Source of the DNA: Rhypophila decipiens
Lineage: Eukaryota > Ascomycota > Sordariomycetes > Sordariales > Naviculisporaceae
NCBI GenBank assembly: GCA_033297075.1
Contig: MU858060.1
Span: forward strand, 248,001-312,000
DNA length: 64,000 bases
Direction: 5' to 3'
Part shown: positions 1-12,479 of the stretch, piece by piece
Layout of the letters: each line of letters begins with the position of its first letter
Numbering within the stretch: position 1 is the first letter of the stretch
Program-made: the position numbers and the translations under genes
The notes under the pieces: generated by a model
The model's database searches: none
Told to the model about the DNA's origin: nothing
Seen by the model: the letters and a program-made list of their open reading frames with translations, nothing else

Positions 1-406
1 TGGCGGTCTCGACGGCCTCGGCGCCTGTATTCATGGGCAGAACCATGTCGTAGCCAAAAATTTCATGCACCTTCTGGGCCCATACAGGGAAGACGTCATT
101 GTAGAATGCGCGGGAACTGAGCGTGACACGGCTAGCCTGTTCGGTGAGGGCCTTGATCAGCTCTGGGTGACAGTGGCCTTGGTTGACCGCGCTGTAGGCA
201 GAGAGAAAATCGAGGTAGTGCTTGCCCTCGGGATCCCACACGTTGACACCCTGGGCCCTGGCGAAGACGACGGGCAGCGGGTGGTAGTTGTGGGCAGCAT
301 ACTCGTCCTCGTGTTTGATGGCCGCCGCCGTCGAGGTTGCGTGATAGCGGCCGTCAGTTTTGTTGCTTTTGCCGTTGGCGACCTCGGTCTCTGCGTGTGG
401 CGCCAT
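1..406 (-). CDS. CAR2: Ornithine aminotransferase (N-terminal part, runs off left edge)
   Basis: This PLP enzyme transfers the delta-amino group of ornithine to 2-oxoglutarate, giving glutamate semialdehyde in arginine catabolism and proline supply; fungal forms are usually cytosolic. The minus-strand reading frame from the ATG at 406-404 gives about 135 residues. Typical OAT landmarks appear in order: [21 protein letters not shown], then the stretch around [27 protein letters not shown] and [15 protein letters not shown], the start of the PLP-phosphate-binding region. An in-frame TAA lies about 90 nt upstream with no other ATG between, which fixes the start. No mitochondrial presequence is evident. 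The catalytic lysine and C-terminal half lie outside the window. The identification is strong from sequence; the cytosolic location is inferred. Confidence 0.93.
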   Translation of the reverse strand, partial: MAPHAETEVANGKSNKTDGRYHATSTAAAIKHEDEYAAHNYHPLPVVFARAQGVNVWDPEGKHYLDFLSAYSAVNQGHCHPELIKALTEQASRVTLSSRAFYNDVFPVWAQKVHEIFGYDMVLPMNTGAEAVETA

Positions 407-1376
407 GTTGACGGACGAAAGATTCGACGAAACAGCTGGATCTACAGTGTAATGGTAGTTGGGAGGTGCGTCGAGGAGGGGCAAATGTTCAAGTTATATT
501 CTTGGTAGGCTCAATTGGAGCAATGACAAGACAAAGTCGTTGAGTTTGTGATATGAATTCTCCCAAACAAAACAGCGGTGTGAATATGTGAATGTTGTAT
601 TCTCTGCTGGTGGGAGAAGGGATGCAAGAATATGAAAGAAGAAGACGAGCTTTGAGTGGCGGGGTGACCAAGGAGGGGAACCCTGTTTAATACCTGTATC
701 TACAAGTACCTGAGAGAAGGAACAACCCGCCCCGAGACGGCCAGACAAGGAAAACCCGGAAAACTCGGCCGGACTCTGGACAAGTGATCGAACCCAATTC
801 AACGGGACCTGGCGCGTTTTACCAATCCAAAGCCGCCGCCGCTATACCCCTAAGTGATATAAGTCCGTCATAACAGAGTTCGACGGGGTATGACAGCAGC
901 CAATACCTCACGTGGCCACCGTCCCGGGGCCAACCAAGCCGAAGGAAAGCGGCCAACATGATGGGGCCATGACATTACGAAACGAAACATTGTTACGAAA
1001 TGTGGCACTCATTTGGGCATTTCATTGGGCAGTTCTTGGCTGTTGGCACAGTGCTGAGTGAGCTCAAGAGTTTTCGATGCAGTTGAACCCGTGGTCCGGG
1101 TCATGAACAAAATGATCGTTCATCATGGTAACATTTGCACATGGACGGGACAAGTTGAGGATGCAGGGTCCCCCACTTCAAGCGTCCAACCGCCGCATGG
1201 CTTGCAGCGGGATCAGCCAATTAGCAGCCTGGTGATTTACCCTCCACTCCCGGTAGGGCTGGCCATCAAGGTCGCCAGCTGGTGCCGGTCTCTGGCACTG
1301 GCAGGTAACAGAACGTCAAGAAATATCATTCAACCGCTTCGCGTTCTGTGATGGACAGAAGGTCTCATGTCACAAA
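407..1376. other. Divergent intergenic region, OAT / GPI10 promoters
   Basis: This stretch of about 970 bp separates two divergently transcribed genes and must hold both promoters. I see no convincing coding region. A CACGTG E-box palindrome is at 909-914. Short ORFs here lack recognisable similarity. Confidence 0.6.
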
Positions 1377-3478
1377 ATGGTTAAAGATTCAGGGCCCTTA
1401 CCTGGGCAGGGGAAGAACAGAAAGGATGATGCCACCAAGCCACCACCGAGAGAAACGCATCAGGAGGTCCTCTCTGCCCAAGTGACAGATGTCCTTACCC
1501 TTCTCCTTGTATTTCGTTTCATCAATGCCATCTGCGTGCGGACTTTTTTCCAGCCGGATGAGTATTTTCAGGCATTGGAACCAGCATGGAAGATTGCATT
1601 TGGAGGCGAGAGCGGTGCTTGGTTGACCTGGGTATGTATATTTCGACTCGTTGCTGTCGATGTCTCCTTTACATGCTCTTGGCACTTACACATCAATAAT
1701 TACAGGAGTGGGATCACCAACTTCGGTCATCATTGCACCCTGCCATATTCGGGCTTGCTTACAAGGCCTCTCACATGTTGATGCGGACACTATTGTTCCC
1801 ACCGCAACTCGAGTCCTTTATCCTGGTCGTTTTGCCCAAGGTCGTGCAGTCCGTGTTTGCTGCGCTCGGTGATTTTTACACCTGGAGGCTTGCCACAAGT
1901 ATCTATGGACAGTCCAGCAACGTGCCATGGGCAGCAGTAAGTTTTCCACGCTGTGTGATAAGTCTGGAAGAGAATACTAATCCGTGACAATAGCTATGGA
2001 TGACGGTGCTCAACCCCTGGCAATGGTATTGCTCAACCAGGACATTCTCCAACTCTCTCGAGACCACTTTGACCATTGCCGCCCTTTACTACTGGCCATG
2101 GGAGTTGCTCGCAGATGCCAAAGTGTCCAAGATGGTTCCGCTACAGCTAAAGAGCAGTATCAACCGGCTCCGGCTCTCTCTTGTTCTCGCCGCAGTAGCC
2201 GTGCTTCTTCGGCCCACCAACCTGTTCATCTGGATCAGTGTTCTCACACTGACCCTCACGCGCTTCACTCTCGACGGGCAATCTCCGCTTCAAAAGTCGA
2301 CAATAATCGTACTGCTTAGGGAAATCATCATCTGTGGTTTATTCGCCCTCGCAATCTCGGCCATATCAGACCGTCTCTACTTTGGCTTCTGGGCCTTCCC
2401 GCCATACAAATGGCTGTACTTTAACATCTCCCAGTCCCTCGCCGTCTTCTACGGCCAGATGCCATGGCACTACTACCTTTTCCAGGGAATCCCCCTTCTG
2501 ACGACTACTTTCCTGCCCTTCACCTTGATCGGCCTGTACAAGTCAACGTCTCGGTCCTCATCCCTCTCCGCCCTGCCATCGAACGTCATGCACACTCTTT
2601 CATTTACCGTCCTGACAATGGTGGGCATGCTCTCGCTCGTCTCGCACAAAGAAGTCCGCTTCATCTATCCTCTCTTGCCAATCCTGCACATCCTCGGCGC
2701 CCCGCGAATGCTCGAGTTCTTCACCACTGGCCCGCCGCCGCCCCCAAAATCCAAGGATGCCAAAGCCGCCCCGGTCAAAGTAACCCTCCGCCACAAACTC
2801 TCCCTCGCAAATATCCTATCAATCAACATCCTCCTGGCAACTTACCTCTCAATATTCCACCAACAAGCCCCCATCTCAGTCCTGCACTTTCTCCGTCATG
2901 AATTCGAGCGCCTCCACCCAGAGTCACTTGCCTTGTCCCCCGATATCAATGGAAATCACCATGTAGGGGAAGACCTCTTCGCGTTGTTTCTAACACCCTG
3001 CCACTCCACGCCCTGGCGGTCTCACCTTGTCTATCCCGCCCTCGAGGCACGGGCTTTGACGTGTGAACCGCCTATCCACACGGAACCCGGCAGTCCCGAG
3101 CGAGCGAATTACATGGATGAAGCAGACAGGTTCTACGCAGAAGATCACAATCCCAATGGAGGAGATGAGGAACCAAAATACGGAATAAAATTCCTAAGCC
3201 AAGAGCTCTGGCCAATTGTAGAGACAAGACTTGGTGAAAGCGCAAATTCAACGCTGAGAAGAAGTCGGGGAGGAAAGATGCCAAGGTATATAGTTGGATT
3301 TGAAGGGATCGAGGGGGTCTTGACAGCCTTCTTTGAGGGGGGGGGCAAAGATGCGCCGGGGAGTGATATGAATGTTAGGTTGACAAAGGTATGGAGTGCA
3401 TGGAATGGAGCGTTTAATGAGGATTGGAGACGACGGGGTCGGTTGGTGGTTTGGGATACTGGGGTTTATTTACCTTGA
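1377..3478 (+). CDS. GPI10: GPI mannosyltransferase 3 (PIG-B/Gpi10, GT22 family)
   Basis: This ER-membrane enzyme uses dolichol-phosphate-mannose to add the third, alpha-1,2-linked mannose to the GPI anchor core. Exons are 1377-1631, 1706-1936 and 1994-3478, with introns 1632-1705 and 1937-1993, giving 656 residues. The luminal GT22 motif QPDEYFQ is at residues 59-65, after a hydrophobic segment. The family landmarks [20 protein letters not shown] and [19 protein letters not shown] follow, then several hydrophobic membrane segments and the [12 protein letters not shown] motif typical of Gpi10/Alg9/Alg12 enzymes. Phases close at both junctions (TGG|GAG, GCA|CTA). Length and motif order fit Gpi10 better than Smp3 or Alg9. 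It is transcribed away from OAT and converges with HPR1. Confidence 0.93.
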
Positions 3479-4309
3479 TGAAGTGAGTTTTGGTTTCTAC
3501 CTTGGGTGCACACCAACAAACTTACGGATAGGTGCCGAGCTAGTTGCCGACCTAAATACTGACCTATCTACGGATACTGGACCGGAGTTTATTGCTTTGG
3601 CCCGTATTCAAGGTACATTTAACTAGTATCGGGCGAGAGAACGGACGGAGGTCATGCCATGAAGGAAGCTATATGTTTGGTATCTAGTATTTGCTCAGTA
3701 CCTGTGTGTTTTGGTACTGCAGTATATTTGTATAAAATCTTCATCGTGATGCATGGACCGACGATTGCAAGATCCCAAAGGGACTGTTTGCCATGCCAAC
3801 TGCAGCACACCGGCCAAGCTCAGTTATGTTCTTACTATCGTATTTGTAGAGCTGTATCGACTCGAGCGAAATGGGACGCCAACCAGTGAGGAGTGTCTGG
3901 GGCTGTATACCCCTAATCATCTTCATGCCGTCCGTTCAAATCACATGGGTTAAAGGGATCGCAATGTGATACATAACTTGTTCTCTTTAGCACCATATAA
4001 TTTACCACCATGTGGTTGTATAAGCCCACCTTGTAGGTAACCCTGCCTCTTCCATATCCAGGTTCCCAAGACTCATCATTGTCCCAAGGATTGAGTGGGT
4101 ATATTGTCGATATACAAGCAGAAAAGAACACCTCCCAAACGCTGCCCTTTTCCTGCCCTTCCGCCGTGTGAATAATCTAAACGCCGCCACAAGAATGCAT
4201 ATACCATCTACCAGTGAACCGATTTAAAACAAGAAAATAAGATAAAGAAAACTCTGGGTGGTTTCAATAATCGTAAAGCCACCATCTGGGTATCGAAAAG
4301 TCGTCGCTG
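3479..4309. other. Convergent intergenic region, GPI10 / HPR1 3' ends
   Basis: About 830 bp between two stop codons, presumably both 3' UTRs and terminators. I see no supported gene here. Confidence 0.5.
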
Positions 4310-6946
4310 TTACTCGGTTGAACCATTGCCAGCATCGGCCATGGCAACATCGTCGCCATTCGCAGTCCCGTTCGCATTAGCAGCCTGCGCCTTTTCCAAA
4401 GCAGACCCAAACACAATCCTTTCAAATTTTTTGAAGAACTCGGGCCCTTCATCAGGCACTTCCCCGTCATGTGCCAAAATGGAGTTATAAAAGTCGCTTG
4501 TGGTGGTAGCATGGTAAGCCAGTTCGGCCGTGGTCTTGAGCACATCCTTAATCTGATCGTCAGTCAACCCACGGCCCGAAGACCGAAGGGCAGCTTCCAG
4601 TTCTGCCGGAGCCGGAGGGTGAATGAACAAGTATCTTGCAGGAAATTCCATGTCCTTGACTTGTTGGGCGCTCTGTGAATGGCCATAGTCAATATCTAGC
4701 TTCTTTGATTGTGAGAGACAGGATTGATTGCTTACGTCACGGTCCAGCTCCAGTACTGGGACTTTGCCCTTGTCACTGATACCCTCCACCACTTTCCTGC
4801 TGATGCCCCTGGAGCTATACGTCTTTTCGGTAAACGTGAGGAACTGGTCTCCGTCGCGCATCATGTTGAACGTCTGCTGGTCGATGAAATGGCAGTCTTT
4901 CCCATTCGCCTCGCCTTCTTGTGGCTTCCTCGTAACATGCGGGGGGACACGAGTAAAGGTGGAGGCATGTTTGGCAACAAGTTCGCTTGTCATGACTGAT
5001 TTGCCATCGCGGTCGGTAATACTACTTCCATCGACAATGACAATTGCCCGGGTGTCTTCTGGAAGAATGACGTCGCCATCGCTCTTCGCTTCGCCAACGT
5101 CCGGAGTATCCTCGTCCTGAGGTACGGGGTCGTCCTCGAAAAGGGAGTCCAGCTTGTCATCGTCGTCTATTTTGTCAAATGCCCGGAGCTTGAATCCGCT
5201 GGCCATCCTGAGAGCAAGCCAGGTTTGGCTAGCCTTTCCTTCGAATGCAGCTGCCTTGGCCTCGGCACTGGACGCCATTTCGATTTCGAAGTCGAGGTCA
5301 GCAATCTTCCGCTGGAAACTCTTGAGATCAGGTAGCTTGGTCCGCTCAGGAGCTTTGAGCTTTTCCCAGATATCATCCTCTTCATCATTCAAAAAGTCAA
5401 GATTGAGAGAGCCCATAGGCGTGGGGCGCATCTTTTTCTTTGCCGCCAGCTTGCTAGACGACGATTTCGCCTCGACAAAAGTCTCTGGCTTGAGCGGCGG
5501 GAGTTCGATGGACGGGCAGTTTTCAATCTTCCACCGCACCCAATTCTTGTCCCTTGAGAGCACCGTCTCGATCATCCGAAAGAAGTAGGGGCCATCTGAG
5601 CCACTCTTAAGGTAGTCAGAGATGGCGTGTTTCATCTTGGTCACCCACTTTGTGTCTTCCTCGCTCAGCAGCTGGTCTGCGTAAGTCACTGATTTGTTGG
5701 GTGTTTTGATGGTGGCCAGCTTCTCTTTCGCCTTGGCCGAGAGCGACAGCAGGAAATCCATGACAATGAGTACCTGCACCAGTATGTTTCGACGGAAGGA
5801 AAGATCACTGATCTCAAGTTTGAACAGATCACGACTGGTGAGGTACTTGGGGTTGAACGACGTTGCCAGTTCGCTGTCAGTTTCCTGGAGCTTCCTCTTA
5901 GAGGCCCTTTTGTTTTCGTCGGACTGCTTGTCTTTTTCCTTGCCACGAGGCGACTCCTTTATGGTCCGGAATGTGGCCAGCGTTGCTTCGAGTGCCTTTT
6001 TGAAAGAAGCAAAGTGTTCCGCGTCAAAAAGCTTCTTGGGCTGGTTAAAACTGTCCTGCAGAGACCAGAATATAGGGTAGAGAGCGTCGGGGTCGAGCGG
6101 CTTCTCTGTCTGCTTCTTCGACTCAGCAGCCTTGGAGCTCGGTTTCTGGCTGTCGCCCTTGTGCGCATCGTCACCCGGGGTCTCTGCATCAATATCCATC
6201 TTGTCCACGGCTTCAGCCCCGTCGCGATCGTACGTGGTGACATTTTCCACATGGTAGTCTCCCCTAAGGTTGACCGAACTCTTGTCTCCCAAAGGGAAAC
6301 TTTGGAACATGAAAATGAAGACGCGACCGCAGAATGCAGAGTCCGTTGCTCTGGAAAGACGCCTGAGAAGCTCATTACACGTCCGCAGGATGACCAACTG
6401 CTTCTGTTTAAAGTGCTTCGATTTGATACGCTCGCGGCGTGATTCGAGGAAGTCGAAAACCTTGCGGCATCCCGGGATGGCTTGACTGTCGAGAAGTTCT
6501 TCTACGAGCCATAGAAGCAGGGCCGGGTCGCAATGTTCGCCGTCGGATAGTATGCTAAGGATGTCGAACAGGTTCCAGATCTTGACGAAACTGGGTGAAT
6601 CGATAGAAGTTGTCGCCTAAGAAGGTGAGCAATGGGCCGAACCAACGGTAGAGATGGAGTGGAAGTCTCTTCTTACTATGAGATTGGTAAAAGTATCGCG
6701 CGCAGCGGCCTCGATAATGGCAAAGCGTCGGACTCTGTTGGGGTCTGTAGAGTCGTTGGCCTGGCTTAACCCAGGGCCAAGTACATCGTTCAGCGCGAGG
6801 ATGAGATCGGGAAAGTCTGACTTTTCGAGAGCCGGCTCAATGCTGGTAGATTTTATGGACTCGGCGCGCGCAAGAAGATTGTTGAGAAATTCCTTCACTG
6901 AGGCGACGGCTGGGATGCTGTCGCTTGGAGAGACGGCCGAAGGCAT
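4310..6946 (-). CDS. HPR1: THO complex subunit 1 (Hpr1/THOC1)
   Basis: This is a nuclear subunit of THO/TREX, which packages nascent mRNA, limits R-loops and couples transcription to export. Exons on the minus strand are 6946-6677, 6616-4736 and 4672-4310 (introns 6617-6676 and 4673-4735), predicting 837 residues. The THOC1 core is clear: LVILRTCNELLRRLSR, then FCGRVFIFMFQSFPLGDKSSVN and NLRGDYHVENVT, the most conserved block of the family. A charged Lys/Glu-rich middle and the C-terminal block NWVRWKIENCPSIELPP follow. The tail is acidic and Asn/Ala/Gly-rich. The start is ATG 6946; the frame opens slightly upstream only with a GTG. Intron 2 is 63 nt, in frame and free of stops, so retention would add 21 residues. 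Divergent from AQR. Confidence 0.93.
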
Positions 6947-7779
6947 TGTGGTCACCGGGTGCTGGCGTTTTCGATGTGTTGGCTGGTTTCCTTCATGAGA
7001 CTTGGTTCCGGTGTTCGTTTCGATGAGGTTTCCTCTGTCCTTTTAAGTTCAACCTTTTCGGTCCTTCGCGGGTGGAAATTCTGTGGCTCGAAGTTGGGAC
7101 GGCAGCGGCGCAATTGACTGTTGAACAATAGGCAGGTAGGTATCCGTTCAGTCGCACTTTGACCCGTAGAGTTCACGAGGTGTCCAACTGTAAAAGATGC
7201 CAAGGCAGGACCCACCCAACGTTCAACAGGGGCGTGAAGTCATCCTACAAGTGTAAATACATCACGTACGGAGTACGAGAAGAATCATTCAGAGGACCCA
7301 AAACATGTAGTAAAAGGAATTCGTGATTTAAATAAGGAATTGAATCGCCTATCTGAGTATATGTCAACAAGGCCTGCTGAGATCTTCAGTCATCAGCTTC
7401 CCCGTGGATTTGCATACAGTATTGAGTAGGTACGTACCATAAACTTGAAGCTCCCCTGTCAACTAGCCACAGCCAAAGTGGGGTGCGCGGCGCCTGTCGT
7501 GGCGGAAGCTGCTCTTGGCGGTTGATCGACGAATGAGATCACAAACAGTGATAGCAGACCAACAGGGGTACGTCCTGTTGTAAGCTCAAGCCTGCCTTGC
7601 ATGAAAGTTGATAAATTGACCGAGAAGGTGTTGAACAGTAACACACGGTCGGTCCTAGCACGGTGCGCGAAGAGACTGCCAAAGACTTCCGACGACTCGA
7701 ATGAAGGCGACCACAGCGACAGCGACCGCGACCGCGACTACGTGACTATCGAAAAAGCCGACTGTCAACATTCACCACA
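6947..7779. other. Divergent promoter region HPR1 / AQR
   Basis: About 830 bp between the start codons of two nuclear mRNA-processing genes, so a candidate shared bidirectional promoter. It holds one copy of the dispersed 10-mer TACGGAGTAC at 7267-7276. No coding region is supported. Confidence 0.55.
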
Positions 7780-10700
7780 ATGCCCCCAGCCAAGAGGGTA
7801 AAAAGCAGCGCCGACGCAAGGCCAAGTGCGGCTTCTGCGCGACCATCGACCGACGAGATTGAAGGCCAAAGCGAGTTTGCCAACCTTGCACGGCAGCATT
7901 GGCTGAAGGAGACCACGAAACGGTCAGGCAAGGTCAAGGTCAAGAATGACGTGTTGAAACGCGAGATATGGGATACACTCGAGAAGGAGGATTTCCCCAC
8001 CAAGTCTCTGCTGGTACTGGAGGGTTTACAGGCCTTGGAGAGGTATGCGCCCGGGTTGATGTTTCTGTGGTCTGTGGACGTCGAGATGTGTAGCTGACGG
8101 TGGAACGAACCTGTAGCTACCTATGGCCTGGCTACGGCGAGGACTCTTCCAATTATCACGTCCTGTTGATCATTCTTATTGTCAATGCCAAGAGGAGAGA
8201 GCGACTCGACGCATGGGGTACGTCCCTTGTTCCCTCCGTCATAGACCGTCTTGCTGACAGTGGAACAGACATCTTTAGTGACAGACCAGCCGACTTCTCG
8301 GATCTTTTTCGCCGCGCGCTTTCACTCACCGTCGACGGCACGCTCTCGTGGACCGTCCGGACGCACGTCTTGGTCTTTATCATCTACGCCTTCCAGAGCC
8401 TGGACTGCGCTATCGTCAGAAAAGAATGCGCCCCCCTTGTGTCAATCTCGGTCTGGCACAATCTATCGACGGAAGAGAAGCGGAACAGCATGCTCGAATC
8501 TAACCCTCAGCTGAAAAAGGCATGGAGGGCATCTGCGAGGCGATACGACGCAGCCGATGATGCGACGAAAGCGCGGCTTCGCTTCGAGAGGTCGTGGCTG
8601 TACACTTCGGTCCTGGACTTTCTCTCCTTGCTCTACGCCCCAAAGACCAAACCCGAACATGTCCTGTACTGTGAGCGATTTGTGGAATTCCTGACGGACC
8701 TTCAAAGCCAGCTCCCGACAAGACGATACGTCAACACCCTCCTCAAGGACCTCCATGTTTTGCCAGCTCTATCGCTGTCCCCAATGTACAGCGATGAGGA
8801 AAATAGCTTGTTGAGGGATCTCCGCACGCTCCTAACACACTACACATACTTTACCGTCGATGACCAGACGGGCGTGCAACACACAAAGACAGAGGCTTAC
8901 GATCGGCACTGCGCGGACCTCGCAAATCTGCAGCGAGTCGCCCTCAAACATTTCGAGGACAAGTTAACCGTCCTGGCTTTGTCGAATTATGGCTCAATAG
9001 ACAAGAGGTCCGAACTTGAAGGCCTGCTGACCCCTCTGACCGACCAAGAGATTCGGGAGCTCTCCAATCTCCTCGGCCTCCGAACATCGTATCCAGACTC
9101 GGTTGGGCTGACGGTGGACCGAAAGTTTCTGACAGAGGCCATCCTGTCCACGTTCGAGCGCCGCGAGACTTTCCAGGAAACTGCGCGCAAGATGAGCGTC
9201 CTGCCGACTGAGGAGACACTTTTAGAGATTGGGCTCAGGAGGACTGATCACTACGATGGCTCCCATCCACTGGCGCTTCCAAAACTCAACCTGCAGTATC
9301 TTTCAGTTGGCGACTTCCTCTGGCGCTCACTGGTGCTTTATCGCTGCGAGTCTTTCTACGCTATCCGTCAAAACATCGAGGATGCGCTGAACAGGCTGAA
9401 GCCAGAAAGCAAGCGTGCAGGGGAAACAAGCTTTGCGGGATCGTCAAAGATGGCACTGCCAATAGCAAAGCCCACCATTCTTGATGTCGCCCCGCCTCTC
9501 GTAGGCGATGACGTACCATCGGTTGTGCGAGCTGAGGTGGTGATTGATCTCCGGAGGCTATCAGAACACGTTCGCCGGGAATGGGAGTCACTTCGACCTG
9601 ATGATGTCCTCTTCCTTCTGGCGGTCGACGCTACTAAGTCTAAAAGGGCCATGAACGGCGGGGGGGCGCTGACTGAAGCTGAGAAGCTGGGTCTTGTGTC
9701 CGTCCGAGCCGCTGAGGTGGTCCAGATACTAGACGATAGGGGGCGGGCAATACGAGATGTCCAGGCTTATTTCGACGGTCATAATCGAGGCTCCACCAGA
9801 CGAATACAACTGAAACTGGATGCCGCATCATTCAAGCAAGACACGGAAGGAAACAAGAGGGTTTACGATGGAATCAATCTCATTCTTCGCCGGAGCGGGC
9901 GTGAAAACAACTTCAAGCCAGTTCTGCAGTCCATCAAAGACCTGACGCTTTCTGATGTTCCTCTTGCTTCGTGGCTCCATGAAGTTTTCCTGGGGTACGG
10001 GGATCCGGCTGGGGCTACTTACAAACATCTGCCGAACCGTATACAGAGAATCGATTACCGCGATACCTTCCTAGACTGGCAGCATCTCATCGAGAGCCTC
10101 CCGGGCAAGATTATCGAGCCCAGCGATGATGTCTCTGGGAGCTTTGGTGCTCCATACGTGCTGGAGACAGTCGATACCCCTCCCGAGAAGCCCGATTCCA
10201 AGCCGTCCAAGAAGAGGAGACGTGATGCTGAGCCGGCGCTCATTTCAGAGATTGAAACCCTGAAAGTGTCGACGTACAAACCACCAAACAACGGGCCGTA
10301 CCCGGTTGACGCACCAAAGCTCAATTCTGTTCGGTTCACACCTACGCAAATAGAGGCAATCGTATCTGGTACACAGCCAGGTCTAACAATTGTGGTTGGC
10401 CCTCCAGGCACGGGCAAGACTGATGTTGCAACCCAAATCATCAACAATATATATCACAACTTCCCCGAGCAAAAGACGCTGCTCATTGCACATAGCAATC
10501 AGGCTCTGAATCAGCTCTTTGCCAAGATCGTCGCCTTGGATATTGACGAACGTCATCTTCTGCGGCTGGGTCATGGAGAGGAGGACCTCGAGACCGAAGG
10601 CAGCGGCAGCTTTAGCAAGCACGGCAGGGTAGAGTCCTTTTTGGAAAACCGGGATCGATACCTTTTGGAGGTCAACCGCCTAGCCGCGAGCATCGGCGCA

Positions 10701-12479
10701 CCGGGAGCTCACGGAAACTCGGCCGAGACAGCTGGTTACTTCAACTCTGCCTATGTGCTGCCAATGTGGGCCAAGTTTACCGAAGTCACCAAAGGGCCAG
10801 GATCGAGCGCCGAGGACATCGTCAAAGCGTTCCCATTCCACTACTACTTCGCAGACGCCCCGCAACCACTATTCCCACCCGACGCGGACCGGGAAGCAGT
10901 TCTTGAGACTGCAAACGGGTGTTACAGACACATCTCCAAGATATTTTCCGAACTGGCAGATGTCCTGCCCTTTGAGATTCTCCGCCGCGACCGAGACAAG
11001 GCCAACTACCTGCTAACCAACGAAGCGCGAATCATCGCCATGACCTCGACCCACGCTGCCATGCGAAGGGGCGAGATTGCAGCGCTCGGCTTCCATTATG
11101 ACAACGTAGTCATGGAAGAAGCAGCCCAGATCACCGAGATTGAAAACTTCATCCCACTAGCCATGCAGAAACCCAAAGACGGCCAGATGCCCCTCCAGCG
11201 GGTGGTCCTCTGCGGCGATCATTACCAAAACTCGCCTGTCATCCAGAGCCTCGCATTCAGGCAGTACGCCAACCTCGAGCAATCCCTCTTTTCAAGATTA
11301 GTCCGTCTAGGTGTCCCAACAATCCTTCTCGACCAGCAAGGGCGCGCTCGTCCGTCCATCTCGAACCTCTACAAATGGCGCTACCCTTCGCTGGGAGACC
11401 TCCCACATACACAGGCACAAAAGGAGTTTCTTACCGCAAATGCCGGGTTCAAGTATGATTACCAGTTTATCAATGTGCCTGATTATAAGGGCAAGGGGGA
11501 GACGGAGCCGACGTCGCATTTTATACAGAATCTGGGAGAGGCAGAGTATGCGGTTGCTATATATCAGTATATGAGGCTGCTGGGGTATCCTGCCAGCAAG
11601 ATTAGTATACTGGCTACGTATGCGGGCCAGAGGGCGTTGATTAGGGATGTCTTGGGGCATCGGTGCGCCAAGAATCCTGTGTTTGGGATGCCGCGCGTTG
11701 TTACTACTGTTGATAAATACCAGGGGGAGCAGAATGATTGTGAGTTTTTTTCTTTTTCTTTTTTCTTTACTGATTGGGTTGAGAACCCGGATGGTGCTAA
11801 TAATTGATGTACAGATATCATTCTATCGCTGACGAGGACATCACGCGTGGGTTATCTACGAGATATTCGCCGTCTGACGGTTGCGTTGTCTCGGGCCCGG
11901 TTGGGACTGTATATCCTCGGTCGGAGGGAGGTATTCGAGTCGTGCTATGAACTCCGCGAGGCGTTTGATTTACTTTTGAAGCGGCCTGATAAGTTGGCTC
12001 TTGTCACGGGCGAGCTGTGGCCTACTGAGAGATTGTTGCTCGATACAACTACTCCTGCTGGAGAGCAGCAGGGTGGTGAGGAGGGTACAGAGGCGGTTGA
12101 GGGAGAAGTGAAAGGAAAAGGCAAAGGCAAAGGCAAAGGCAAAGGCAAGGGCAAGGGCAAAGGAAAGGAGGTTGTCCCGATCTCTTCGGACGCAGTAGTA
12201 GCAATACCTGGGGAGGCTATCATGGAGGGGGTGGAACATTTGGGTCAGTATGTCTATGAGATGACCAATACGAGGATTAAGCAGTTGAGGGAGGAGCGGT
12301 CGGGATTGGGCGCGGCGAGTTTGCCTGCTGCTCCCGTGGAGGTTGTTGATGAGGAGGGGGATGCTGAGGTTATCGTGGCTGAGGAAGAAGAAGGAAATGA
12401 TGTTGAGGCTAGAGAAGATGATGAGGCGGACGCTGAGGAGGGTGTTCGTGTTGAGGGCTTTGAGGCGGAGGAGGAGTGA
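7780..12479 (+). CDS. AQR: Intron-binding spliceosomal helicase Aquarius (Cwf11-type)
   Basis: AQR is an SF1 RNA helicase that binds the intron upstream of the branch point in the spliceosome. Exons 7780-8042, 8117-8217, 8269-11739 and 11815-12479 sum to exactly 1500 codons (1499 aa). The N-terminal ARM-like half shows the AQR pattern ERLDAWDIFSDRPADF..LF. Walker A GPPGTGKT is at residues 832-839 and the motif II variant EEAAQ near 1071-1075. The later helicase motifs VVTTVDKYQGEQND and RRLTVALSRARLGLYILG flank the last intron. Splicing is supported by codon-perfect joins (G|AC, T|AT). Intron 2 is only 51 nt and in frame. The C-terminus is a (Lys-Gly)9 run followed by a long acidic tail. No other SF1 family combines this N-terminal domain with these motifs. 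Confidence 0.95.
12111..12167 (+). repeat. AAAGGC hexanucleotide repeat encoding (Lys-Gly)9-Lys in AQR
   Basis: Nine hexamers, mostly AAAGGC with AAGGGC and AAAGGA variants, keep the reading frame and encode alternating Lys-Gly in the C-terminal extension of AQR. It is a likely length-variable microsatellite and may act as a basic RNA-binding or nuclear-targeting patch (inference). Confidence 0.9.
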
